Source: Candidatus Methanophaga sp. GoMg3.2 (GTDB lineage Archaea > Halobacteriota > Syntropharchaeia > Alkanophagales > Methanospirareceae). Taken from it: 7,128 bases of DNA. The stretch spans positions 1 through 7,128 of the forward strand of contig QBUN01000299.1 in the NCBI GenBank assembly GCA_013180565.1, given 5' to 3'. Shown here one piece after another: positions 1 through 5,668 of the stretch. Position numbers and translations under genes: made by a program. Positions within the stretch are counted from its first letter, which is position 1. Each line of letters starts with the position of its first letter. The notes beneath the pieces are model-generated. The model saw only the letters and a list, made by a program, of their open reading frames with translations. It was not told the DNA's origin and made no database searches.

Positions 1-1
1 C

Positions 2-118
2 ATAAAAGGTGTTGACCATCTCTCATACAAGATGAACGATCTTGAATATGGCTTGACTATACTAATACAACGCTATAAAGGCAGTTCAAATGCTTCCGAC
101 CTGAGTATATACCAGTAA
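2..118 (+). CDS. 3' end of an unidentified protein, cut by the window edge
   Basis: Frame 2 is open from the first base of the window to TAA at 116-118, giving 38 residues. The tail includes GVDHLSYKMNDLEYGL and ends ASDLSIYQ. The composition (mixed charged and hydrophobic residues, no low complexity) is compatible with a real C-terminus. The same stretch on the minus strand is broken in all three frames. I do not recognise the family. It runs in the direction of the cbi operon, but about 360 bases separate its stop from cbiM, so it is probably a separate unit. An open frame of only 38 codons can occur by chance, hence the low confidence. Confidence 0.3.
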   Translation: MKGVDHLSYKMNDLEYGLTILIQRYKGSSNASDLSIYQ

Positions 119-425
119 ACAATACTTCTTTTCTGTAAAGAATAGCGGATAGAAGGAGCGAAAGCGAAGAAATTACAGGGATAAAGGCAAATTAGAACGA
201 TTTGAGTGGCGGTTCCAGAGGCTCTATCTTATAACAGTATTTATCTCGAAGCGATTAATTGCTATTTTAAAAATATCCTGTTGTTGTTTATAGAAGTGAG
301 TAGCAGTAGTGCTGAATTCGATCAATCCAACTGCGTATCCTTTGCCTCAAGTCCATTGAATATTGACCATCATGCCACCATGCTTACCCAAACCAATAAC
401 ACTTGTAACTCGAAAACACAAAATA
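119..425. other. Gene-poor leader region
   Basis: No intact gene is supportable between the left-edge ORF and the cbiM promoter. A purine-rich stretch lies at 150-190, and an AT-rich patch at 264-276 (TTTTAAAAATA) could be a distal TATA element. I looked for a B12-box, a T-rich terminator and palindromic operators and saw none that I could defend. The only protein-like signal is the broken minus-strand frame described separately. Confidence 0.5.
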
Positions 426-432
426 GAAAACC
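224..432 (-). pseudogene. Possible degraded 3' end of an unidentified gene
   Basis: Read on the minus strand, this frame gives a protein-like stretch (GLGKHGGMMVNIQWT), then an in-frame TGA (plus-strand 347-349), then 40 more sensible codons (from GKGYAVGLIEF through QDIFKIAINRFEI) to TAG at 224-226. Amphipathic, ordered-looking sequence on both sides of the single stop suggests a decayed gene C-terminus. No start codon could be placed, and the frame blurs above about 430. I cannot name the family. The overlapping 76-codon frame on the plus strand (206-436) is serine/asparagine-rich and has no ribosome site, so I prefer the minus reading. A chance open stretch remains a real alternative. Confidence 0.25.
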
Positions 433-439
433 TTAAATA
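426..439 (+). promoter_or_regulatory. Archaeal BRE/TATA-like promoter of the cbi operon
   Basis: GAAAACC directly followed by TTAAATA resembles a purine-rich BRE joined to an archaeal TATA box. The box centre is about 41 bases before the cbiM ATG. Transcription starting about 25 bases downstream would begin near 461, just before the ribosome site at 463-469, so the leader would be very short. This placement is inferred from sequence alone. Confidence 0.45.
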
Positions 440-462
440 CCCACTCACCCTTGTCTCCTTTC

Positions 463-469
463 AGGTGAT
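463..469 (+). promoter_or_regulatory. Ribosome binding site that fixes the cbiM start
   Basis: AGGTGAT is a perfect complement to the archaeal 16S 3' end and lies 7 bases before ATG 477. It argues against the longer frame opening at 363, which would place 38 residues before the conserved Met-His N-terminus. Confidence 0.75.
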
Positions 470-476
470 AAAAAGA

Positions 477-1142
477 ATGCATTTATCAGATGGAATATTG
501 GCACCAGAATGGTGTTTGGTATGGTTTGCAATCGCCATAGTCTTTATAGCGGTGGGGGTATGGCAGATAAAGAGAGGCACAAAAGAGAACGCATCGTACC
601 TGCCGATGCTTGCAATGATGGGCGCTGTGGTCTTCATAATCTCTGTCTGGCACATTCCCGTCCCGGTATCAGGGTCGTGCTCACATCCGATAGGAACGCC
701 GATGTCTGCGATAATCGTTGGTCCTTTTCCAACCGTGGTACTGAGTGCAATTGCACTGTTCTTCCAGGCGTTTTTTGGACACGGAGGACTCACAACGCTC
801 GGTGCGAATGTAGTGTCAATGGGAATCGTGGGGGGATTCAGTGGTTATCTCCTCTACGTACTACTGAGGAAGGTGAACTCGCCTTTATGGCTTGCTGCTG
901 GGATGGCAGGATTCGTAGGGGATGTATTGTGTTATCTAACGACAGCACTCCAACTCGCATTGTCGATCAATCCAGGTTCAGTGCTCTCTCACTGGGCGAT
1001 CTATACGATAGGATACATGCCGACACAGTTGCCACTTGCAGTTGCAGAGTTTGTGTTCACCGCAGGCATTGTGCAGTATATTGCAGATAGAAGGCCGGAT
1101 CTTCTGGCGAAGAAGTTATGGGGGGGTGTTTCAAGTGCTTGA
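477..1142 (+). CDS. cbiM: CbiM, substrate-binding membrane subunit of the cobalt ECF transporter
   Basis: This 221-residue polytopic membrane protein is the metal-capturing S component of the Cbi ECF-type importer. Recognisable landmarks are the N-terminus MHLSDG, SGSCSHPIGT at residues 65-74, GHGGLTTLGAN at 101-111, and a C-terminal TQLPLAVAE helix followed by RRPDLL. In the family, the N-terminal Met-His and the His of the GSCSH loop coordinate the metal. That requires the protein to begin at ATG 477, a start also supported by the ribosome site at 463-469. Length and hydrophobic pattern (about 6-7 helices) fit CbiM/NikM. It is first in the operon and overlaps the next gene by 8 bases. Cobalt is preferred over nickel because corrin-synthesis genes follow; sequence alone does not exclude nickel. 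Confidence 0.93.
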   Translation: MHLSDGILAPEWCLVWFAIAIVFIAVGVWQIKRGTKENASYLPMLAMMGAVVFIISVWHIPVPVSGSCSHPIGTPMSAIIVGPFPTVVLSAIALFFQAFFGHGGLTTLGANVVSMGIVGGFSGYLLYVLLRKVNSPLWLAAGMAGFVGDVLCYLTTALQLALSINPGSVLSHWAIYTIGYMPTQLPLAVAEFVFTAGIVQYIADRRPDLLAKKLWGGVSSA

Positions 1143-1428
1143 CCGATTTACAAAGACGGCGTTGGTTTTGATGGTAGTAATAACTGCGATCATCCTTATC
1201 ATTGCGTATCTTGGCTATATAGGCGATCAGGGGAAGATGAAGGGAATAGGACCAATAGTGGAGAAACACGCGGCGAGTACTGTTGCAAATGTCGCGCCTG
1301 TATCGCTCGTTCCTGCAATTACTGATTTGGTAGGAAAGTTCTGGGGCTTCACAATCGCGGGAATTGTTGCAGGCTTCATAGTCGGCTATTTATGGACGGG
1401 GCTATTTAGGAGGCGAGAGGATGCTTGA
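1135..1428 (+). CDS. Small two-helix membrane protein in the CbiN position
   Basis: A 97-residue protein with two hydrophobic segments (about residues 8-29 and 69-90) separated by a roughly 40-residue polar loop, ending FRRREDA. This is the size and topology of CbiN, or the PDGLE-type accessory subunits that sit between cbiM and cbiQ and help CbiM load metal, but I see no diagnostic CbiN or PDGLE motif. The chosen start is GTG 1135 because the G-rich GGGGGTG at 1122-1128 precedes it at ribosome-site distance and it gives the overlap GTGCTTGA with the cbiM stop. GTG 1126 in the same frame would add three residues. Role is assigned from position and topology: probable auxiliary subunit of the cobalt transporter. 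Confidence 0.7.
   Translation: MLDRFTKTALVLMVVITAIILIIAYLGYIGDQGKMKGIGPIVEKHAASTVANVAPVSLVPAITDLVGKFWGFTIAGIVAGFIVGYLWTGLFRRREDA
1408..1413 (+). promoter_or_regulatory. Ribosome binding site of the 39-residue membrane ORF
   Basis: AGGAGG lies 7 bases before ATG 1421, inside the end of the preceding gene. It is one of the strongest ribosome sites in the operon and is the main evidence that the very short downstream ORF is translated. Confidence 0.65.
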
Positions 1429-1540
1429 ATGGCTAGTGGCAGGCCCGTTATTAGGAATCGGAACAACGATAGGGTTCTTCGTTTTCCTGATCATTGGGCA
1501 TTATATATGTGAATGGAGATTAAAATCGGGAACGATGTAG
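1421..1540 (+). CDS. 39-residue single-pass membrane protein of the cobalt transporter cluster
   Basis: ATG 1421 opens a 39-codon frame ending TAG 1538-1540. The protein begins MLEWLVAGPLLGIG, has one hydrophobic helix at about residues 5-28, and ends in a short polar tail (CEWRLKSGTM). Support for a real gene: a strong AGGAGG site 7 bases upstream, an 8-base overlap ATGCTTGA with the preceding gene that mirrors GTGCTTGA at the cbiM junction, and a fit between the CbiN-like gene and cbiQ with only 11 bases to the next start. I do not recognise a family. By context it could be an extra small subunit or stabiliser of the CbiM/CbiQ membrane complex. It is short enough to be skipped by routine gene callers. 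Confidence 0.6.
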   Translation: MLEWLVAGPLLGIGTTIGFFVFLIIGHYICEWRLKSGTM

Positions 1541-1551
1541 AATGACAGACG

Positions 1552-2367
1552 ATGCGGCTCATTAATTATGTCCAAGAAGTGGACTTTGAGCGGTTAGTAG
1601 TTGGCAGTAGTTCGACGATCCACCAACTTGATGCACGAGTAAAGCTTATATGTGCTTTTGCTTTGATATTCTGCATCATTTCGATGAAGCAACCCCTCAT
1701 CCCCCTTTTTATTTTTTGCGCTGCCACAGTTATCTGTTTCGGTATTAAAATGCCACTGAGGATATATCTTAAAAGGCTGGTTCTTCTTCCGTTCTCTGTT
1801 GCGGTTGTCGTGCTTGTCGTTGTCATATTCACTTACGGCGGTGACCATCAAGTATCCTCCTTCTTCGGGCTGCCAATATATCAGGAATCGTGCTCGTTTG
1901 CTGTTTTGCTTTTCGCGCGGATAATTGCATCGGTTTCTATATTGAGCGTGTTTGTAGCTACCACCGAGGTGATGGCGGTGACGGAAGCAATGCACTGGTT
2001 CAAAGTGCCAAAGGTCATGGTTGACCTCGCAGTGATGATGCTGCGCTATATCCATCTGCTGTCCGGAGAAAGCGTAAAGATGTACCGGGCACAGGCGTCA
2101 AGATGCGGCTTCTCCAGTAGACTTGGCTATAAGCAAAAGCTGAAGAATCTCAGTACCATCGCAGGTTCGCTCATCTTGAGGGCATTAAAACGTGGTGAAC
2201 GTGTATATGCCGCAATGCTGTCACGTGGATATACCACAGATTCTAAGATTACCGAAATCGAACCGTTATCAGCAAAAAACGCTCTTTTCTGTGTTACAAT
2301 TATCGCCGTTTCGGTACTGCTTGTAATTGTTGACCGTATATGGCTAGGAGCGGGAACCGGCTTATGA
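1552..2367 (+). CDS. cbiQ: CbiQ, transmembrane coupling subunit (EcfT) of the cobalt transporter
   Basis: A 271-residue protein of the CbiQ/EcfT family, the membrane scaffold that connects the metal-binding CbiM to the ATPase CbiO. Visible landmarks are HQLDARVKL at residues 24-32, a block of hydrophobic helices between about 30 and 140, and the cytoplasmic coupling helices. The latter carry the two Ala/Ser-Arg-containing motifs: RAQASRCG at 179-186 and AAMLSRGY at 220-227. The last helix lies at about 243-261. The start is ATG 1552; an in-frame TGA at 1543-1545 prevents any longer N-terminus. No strong ribosome site is visible, so translation may be coupled to the short ORF ending 11 bases upstream. 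The stop overlaps the cbiO start as ATGA. Confidence 0.93.
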   Translation: MRLINYVQEVDFERLVVGSSSTIHQLDARVKLICAFALIFCIISMKQPLIPLFIFCAATVICFGIKMPLRIYLKRLVLLPFSVAVVVLVVVIFTYGGDHQVSSFFGLPIYQESCSFAVLLFARIIASVSILSVFVATTEVMAVTEAMHWFKVPKVMVDLAVMMLRYIHLLSGESVKMYRAQASRCGFSSRLGYKQKLKNLSTIAGSLILRALKRGERVYAAMLSRGYTTDSKITEIEPLSAKNALFCVTIIAVSVLLVIVDRIWLGAGTGL

Positions 2368-3218
2368 AGTGTGCAGTAAACGTATCCAACCTATTTTATA
2401 CATATCCGGACGGAACAGAAGCGTTGAGAGGCATTAACTTTAGGGTAATGGAAGGCGAGAGAGTAGCGGTTATTGGCTCGAATGGATGTGGTAAATCAAC
2501 ACTGTTCTACCATTTTAATGGCTTATTTTTACCTACGAAAGGTACTGTTTGTATCAACGAAGAAGAGATAACAAAGACTAATTTAGATAAGATAAGGATG
2601 ACGGTAGGACTTGTATTTCAGGACCCGGACGATCAGTTGTTCGCGCCGACAGTATGGGATGACGTGGCATTCGGACCGAGGAACATGGGCCTTTCAAAGC
2701 GCGAAGTAGCCGAGCGGGCAGATAATGCGTTGAATATCCTGAACATAGCGGATTTGAAGGATAAGAGTCCGGATAATCTCAGCGGAGGACAGAAGCGATT
2801 GGTGTCAATCGCAGGAGTTCTTGCAATGAATCCAAAAATCATTGTGCTGGACGAACCCACGTCTAATTTAGATCCACGCACGTCAAGAACTGTGATGCAC
2901 CTTTTAGTGGATTTGAGCAGAAGGATGAATATCGCATTGATTATCGCCACTCATGATGTAGATGCGGTACCGCAATATGCGGATAGGATATATGTGATGC
3001 ATAAGGGGCGGTTCGTGGCAGAAGGCACACCAGAGGCTGTCTTTTCTGATGCTTCTGTCATAAGAGAATCACACTTGAGGCTGCCGCGGATTGCGCATTT
3101 GATGGAGATTCTACATAAGGATGACAAGTTGCCAGTACGGAATCCGTATCCGTTGACTATTAGAGCGGCGAGAAATGAAATAATGCGATTGATGAGGGGG
3201 GATAAGAAGCAAGAATGA
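2364..3218 (+). CDS. cbiO: CbiO, ATPase subunit of the cobalt ECF transporter
   Basis: A 284-residue ABC ATPase that powers cobalt import from the cytoplasmic face of the CbiM/CbiQ complex. All motifs are intact: Walker A GSNGCGKST (38-46), Q-loop Gln86 in VFQDPDDQLF, signature LSGGQKR (139-145), Walker B IIVLDEP with Glu164, D-loop SNLD (167-170) and switch His197. The QDPDDQLF and DVAFGP segments are typical of the CbiO/EcfA branch. The start at ATG 2364 is chosen because it gives the usual ATGA overlap with cbiQ and the family-like opening MKCAVNVSNL. ATG 2340 in the same frame would add eight residues inside cbiQ. The tail after about residue 230 is the usual short C-terminal extension. 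The stop overlaps cbiT as ATGA. Confidence 0.94.
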   Translation: MKCAVNVSNLFYTYPDGTEALRGINFRVMEGERVAVIGSNGCGKSTLFYHFNGLFLPTKGTVCINEEEITKTNLDKIRMTVGLVFQDPDDQLFAPTVWDDVAFGPRNMGLSKREVAERADNALNILNIADLKDKSPDNLSGGQKRLVSIAGVLAMNPKIIVLDEPTSNLDPRTSRTVMHLLVDLSRRMNIALIIATHDVDAVPQYADRIYVMHKGRFVAEGTPEAVFSDASVIRESHLRLPRIAHLMEILHKDDKLPVRNPYPLTIRAARNEIMRLMRGDKKQE

Positions 3219-3790
3219 AATGGGCATACAAATCACCCGGGATACCAGATAGTTTATTCTCACGGTCAAAAGCAGGCTTAACGAGAGAAGAAATCAGAGC
3301 AATTATCGTTTCTAAAGCACAGATAAAAGGTGGCGAGCGGATTTTAGATGTTGGTACCGGCTCCGGGAGTGTTTCCATTGAATTCGCTCTGTTAGGTTGC
3401 AATGTCACAGCAGTGGAGAAGGACAATGATAATTTTGAGACTGCGAGAAGAAACATAGCGGATTTCGGCTTAAATGACCAAATCGAGCTCATATCAGGCG
3501 AGATGGAAGATGTCAAATTATCACATAATTTCGATTGCATCTTCTTCGGTGGCACTGATAACCTTGACAAATCGCTTGACAATGTATTCAAGCACTTGAA
3601 ACTCGGAGGGCAGATAATCATCGCAGCGGTCCGACTTGAGACAGTAGTAGAATCCATGAATGTACTGAAAAGCAGGGGTATCAATCCGAATGTTCTGAAT
3701 ATCTGCTTGAACAAGGGCAAGGACCTGGGCGGTAAAACCGCCCTCGCGCCCTCGTATCCGGTATTCCTAATCTATGGAGCGAAAAGATGA
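3215..3790 (+). CDS. cbiT: CbiT, cobalt-precorrin-7 C15-methyltransferase (C12-decarboxylating)
   Basis: A 191-residue class I SAM-dependent methyltransferase that, in the anaerobic B12 pathway, methylates C15 and promotes loss of the C12 acetate carboxyl. The glycine-rich SAM loop is DVGTGSG (45-51), the acidic ribose-binding residue is Glu68 at the end of strand 2 (VTAVEKD), and the family-typical GGT (112-114) and IIIAAVRLET segments follow. The length fits the stand-alone archaeal form; in many bacteria this domain is fused to CbiE, which is absent here. It overlaps cbiO and cbiL by four bases each, so it is co-translated with the transporter. Confidence 0.92.
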   Translation: MKWAYKSPGIPDSLFSRSKAGLTREEIRAIIVSKAQIKGGERILDVGTGSGSVSIEFALLGCNVTAVEKDNDNFETARRNIADFGLNDQIELISGEMEDVKLSHNFDCIFFGGTDNLDKSLDNVFKHLKLGGQIIIAAVRLETVVESMNVLKSRGINPNVLNICLNKGKDLGGKTALAPSYPVFLIYGAKR

Positions 3791-4908
3791 AACTATATGG
3801 AATAGGTGTGGGACCAGGCGACCCGGAACTGCTCACATTGAAAGCATATAAGATACTCAAGGGCGTGGATATGATAATAGCGCCGAGGTCGAGCGAGGCT
3901 AAACGGAGTCGAGCGCTCCACACGGTTGAAGAAGTAATAAAAGAGCGGGATTGTATTGTGGTTGAACCGGTATTCCCTATGACGAAAGACCGAGACAAGC
4001 TAAAACAGTATTGGAAAAAGGCGCGAGAAGAGGTATTGGCAAAAGGAAATGGCTGTGGAACTGCCGCATTTATCACTCTGGGCGACCCGAGCATGTATTC
4101 CACATTCTACCGATTCTTAGAGGTTTTTAACGACCTGGTAGAGGAGTTAGAAGTAATTCCCGGCGTGACCTCATTCTCGGCTTGCACATCTACTGCACAG
4201 GTCCCCCTAGTGGAAGGAACTGAAATTGTTTCTATTATTCCGGACGTAAAAGCAAAAAAGGCAATGCGCGTAATAGAGAGCTCAGATTCTTTGATATTCC
4301 TCAAACCAAAAAATCTGGATAAAATCGAGGATCTGCTGGGTAATGAAAAAGCCATCTTATGTGTTAAGGTTGGGTTTGACGACCAAGAATTAATATCAGG
4401 AAAAGTTAGTGAAATAGAAGAACCAACTCATTACCTCTCCACACTTATCGTAAAGAAGGGTATGGACACTAAACATAAACCGGAACCACGAGATTACACA
4501 AGATTAACACAGAAGGGTGAACTGCGTGATACTAATGGAAAGTGGCTTTATAAGGACCTAACTCAAGAGATTATCGGTGCAGCGATGGAAGTTCACCGCA
4601 AGTTAGGCTCGGGTTTCCTAGAATATGTGTATGAAGAAGCGTTAAGTTATGAGCTGAATTTGAAAAAGGTCCATTTTGAAAGACAAAAAGAGCTAGATAT
4701 TTATTACAAAGACTTATTAATCCCACGAAAATATAAGCCTGATTTAATGGTCGATAGTAAAGTAATAGTAGAAATAAAAGCTACATCGGGTTTAACAGAA
4801 ATTGAAGAAGCACAGTTATTAAATTATCTAAAGGCAACCAAAATGCGTGTTGGTTTATTACTAAATTTCGCTACGAAGAGTTTGGAGGTGAAAAGAAGAA
4901 TCTTGTGA
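3787..4908 (+). CDS. cbiL: CbiL (cobalt-factor II C20-methyltransferase) fused to a GxxExxY-family domain
   Basis: Residues 1-225 form a complete CbiL: GVGPGDPELLTL (7-18), LGDPSMYST (98-106) and EVIPGVTSFSA (122-132), ending with the family's last strand YLSTLIVKK. This enzyme transfers the C20 methyl group early in anaerobic corrin synthesis. Instead of a stop, the frame continues through a linker (about 226-252) into a full GxxExxY-family domain: GFLEYVY (Gly276, Glu279, Tyr282), then a PD-(D/E)xK-like core with Pro318-Asp319, Glu329 and Lys331, ending LLLNFATKSLEVKRRIL. That family's role is unknown, though the fold suggests nuclease ancestry. The linker is encoded by an inverted repeat, so the fusion probably arose by insertion of a mobile cassette. 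The 3' part favours TTA leucine codons (10 of 20, against 4 of 22 in the CbiL part, counted by hand). The start overlaps cbiT; GGAG lies at 3776-3779. Confidence 0.9.
   Translation: MKLYGIGVGPGDPELLTLKAYKILKGVDMIIAPRSSEAKRSRALHTVEEVIKERDCIVVEPVFPMTKDRDKLKQYWKKAREEVLAKGNGCGTAAFITLGDPSMYSTFYRFLEVFNDLVEELEVIPGVTSFSACTSTAQVPLVEGTEIVSIIPDVKAKKAMRVIESSDSLIFLKPKNLDKIEDLLGNEKAILCVKVGFDDQELISGKVSEIEEPTHYLSTLIVKKGMDTKHKPEPRDYTRLTQKGELRDTNGKWLYKDLTQEIIGAAMEVHRKLGSGFLEYVYEEALSYELNLKKVHFERQKELDIYYKDLLIPRKYKPDLMVDSKVIVEIKATSGLTEIEEAQLLNYLKATKMRVGLLLNFATKSLEVKRRIL
3803..3841 (+). repeat. 39-bp near-identical segment shared with cbiF, copy 1
   Basis: This stretch, encoding GVGPGDPELLTL in cbiL, matches 4956-4994 in cbiF with only two mismatches over 39 bases. 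The identity covers degenerate third positions and three different leucine codons, while the two genes diverge on either side. It is a direct repeat within paralogous genes. Confidence 0.7.
4484..4510. repeat. Left inverted repeat of the GxxExxY cassette
   Basis: It begins AACCACGAGATTACACAAGA and continues TTAACAC. It matches the reverse complement of 4905-4929 at 23 of 25 aligned positions with two single-base gaps. Internally it is a degenerate tandem of roughly 10-base AGATTACACA-like units. It encodes part of the linker between the CbiL and GxxExxY domains. Confidence 0.75.
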
Positions 4909-4929
4909 CAATCTGTGTAATCTGTGGTT
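4905..4929. repeat. Right inverted repeat of the GxxExxY cassette
   Basis: The reverse complement begins AACCACAGATTACACAGATT and continues GTCAC, mirroring the left repeat. On the plus strand it shows a 9-base tandem (AATCTGTGT, AATCTGTGG). It contains the fusion stop codon (4906-4908) and occupies the space directly before the cbiF start. Confidence 0.75.
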
Positions 4930-4933
4930 AATT

Positions 4934-5668
4934 ATGAAAACGAAAGTAGTATTTGTAGGTGCGGGACCGGGCGACCCGGAACTGCTCACATTGAGAGGCA
5001 AGCGTGAACTAGAAAGTGCGGACGTAGTAATATATGCGGGTTCGCTCGTCCACAGGGATATTTTGAAATATGCGCGGAGCGATGCGATAGTGATAGACAG
5101 TTATGGAAAGACGAGGGAAGATCTGTTTGCACTGTACGCGGAGTTTGCGAAAGCGGGAAAAAGAGTAGTGCGGCTCCATACAGGCGACTTGAGCTTCTAT
5201 TCCGCTATTCTGGAACAGATGGCATACCTCTCGTCTATGGACATTGATTTTGAACTTGTTCCTGGCGTTACTGCGTTCTCGGCCGCGTCTGCATCGTTAA
5301 AACGGGAACTCACATCGCCTGGTGTATCGCAAACGCTGATAATTACAAAACCGTTTGGGAAGACCGGCAAGCCTGCTGAGGAAAGCATAGCGGAACTGTC
5401 TAAGCATGGAGCAACAATGGTCATCTTTCTCGGCGTTCATATCATTGACGAGGTCGTTTCGGAACTGCTGGTTGGTTATCCTCCGGATACGCCAGTGGCA
5501 GTGGTTCATAAAGCGTCATGGACGGAAGAGCGGATAATACGGGGCACTTTAGATGATATTGCAGAGAAGGTGAAGACCGAAGGCGTTAAGAGCCAATCAG
5601 TGATAATTGTGGGTGCGGTGCTTGAAAAATCAGGTGTTTCTAAACTTTATGGGGGTAGCGAGTCGTGA
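4934..5668 (+). CDS. cbiF: CbiF, cobalt-precorrin-4 C11-methyltransferase
   Basis: A 244-residue SAM-dependent tetrapyrrole methylase. Landmarks are VGAGPGDPELLTL near the N-terminus, the CbiF/CobM hallmark VIYAGSLV, RLHTGDLSFYSA, ELVPGVTAFSAASA and the C-terminal strand SVIIVGAVL. It methylates C11 of the contracted macrocycle. The usual GDPS of the active-site loop reads GDLS here, a Pro-to-Leu change that may be a lineage variant. The start is ATG 4934, matching the family N-terminus. No ribosome site precedes it because the right inverted repeat of the cassette fills that position; the nearest perfect site, GGAGGTGA at 4884-4891, is 42 bases away inside the upstream gene. The stop overlaps the cbiG start (GTGA). 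Confidence 0.92.
   Translation: MKTKVVFVGAGPGDPELLTLRGKRELESADVVIYAGSLVHRDILKYARSDAIVIDSYGKTREDLFALYAEFAKAGKRVVRLHTGDLSFYSAILEQMAYLSSMDIDFELVPGVTAFSAASASLKRELTSPGVSQTLIITKPFGKTGKPAEESIAELSKHGATMVIFLGVHIIDEVVSELLVGYPPDTPVAVVHKASWTEERIIRGTLDDIAEKVKTEGVKSQSVIIVGAVLEKSGVSKLYGGSES
4956..4994 (+). repeat. 39-bp near-identical segment shared with cbiL, copy 2
   Basis: The second copy, encoding GAGPGDPELLTL in cbiF, is in the same orientation as 3803-3841 and about 1.15 kb downstream. Confidence 0.7.

Larger units (their letters stand above)
4484..4930 (+). mobile_element. Putative GxxExxY gene cassette bounded by inverted repeats
   Basis: About 447 bases lie between imperfect inverted repeats and hold one complete GxxExxY-family reading frame, now in frame with cbiL upstream. 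Codon use inside is more AT-rich than in the flanking genes. The cassette separates cbiL from cbiF, whereas other neighbours in the corrin-synthesis part of the operon overlap by 4 bases. No transposase is encoded and I found no convincing target-site duplication. It would therefore be a non-autonomous or passively moved unit. The mobile interpretation is inferred; what is seen is the repeat-bounded insertion-like layout. Confidence 0.55.

Noticed and set aside
206..436. 76-codon + strand ORF starting at GTG before cbiM
   Set aside because: No ribosome site, low-complexity Ser/Asn/Thr-rich composition, no recognisable motif, and it overlaps a more protein-like minus-strand frame and the cbi promoter.
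363..476. 38-residue N-terminal extension of CbiM from ATG 363
   Set aside because: CbiM needs Met-His at its N-terminus for metal binding, and a perfect ribosome site precedes ATG 477.
1..476. Cobalamin riboswitch upstream of cbiM
   Set aside because: I searched for a B12-box-like consensus and supporting stems and found none; such riboswitches are also rare in archaea.
4470..4483. Target-site duplication flanking the GxxExxY cassette
   Set aside because: Bases outside the two inverted repeats (…AAACCGG and AATTATG…) share no convincing direct repeat.
4884..4932. Alternative starts (TTG 4903, GTG 4905) for cbiF or a leader peptide after GGAGGTGA
   Set aside because: Neither is in the cbiF frame; GTG 4905 gives only eight codons before TAA. 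The SD-like run is also explained as coding sequence (LEVKR).
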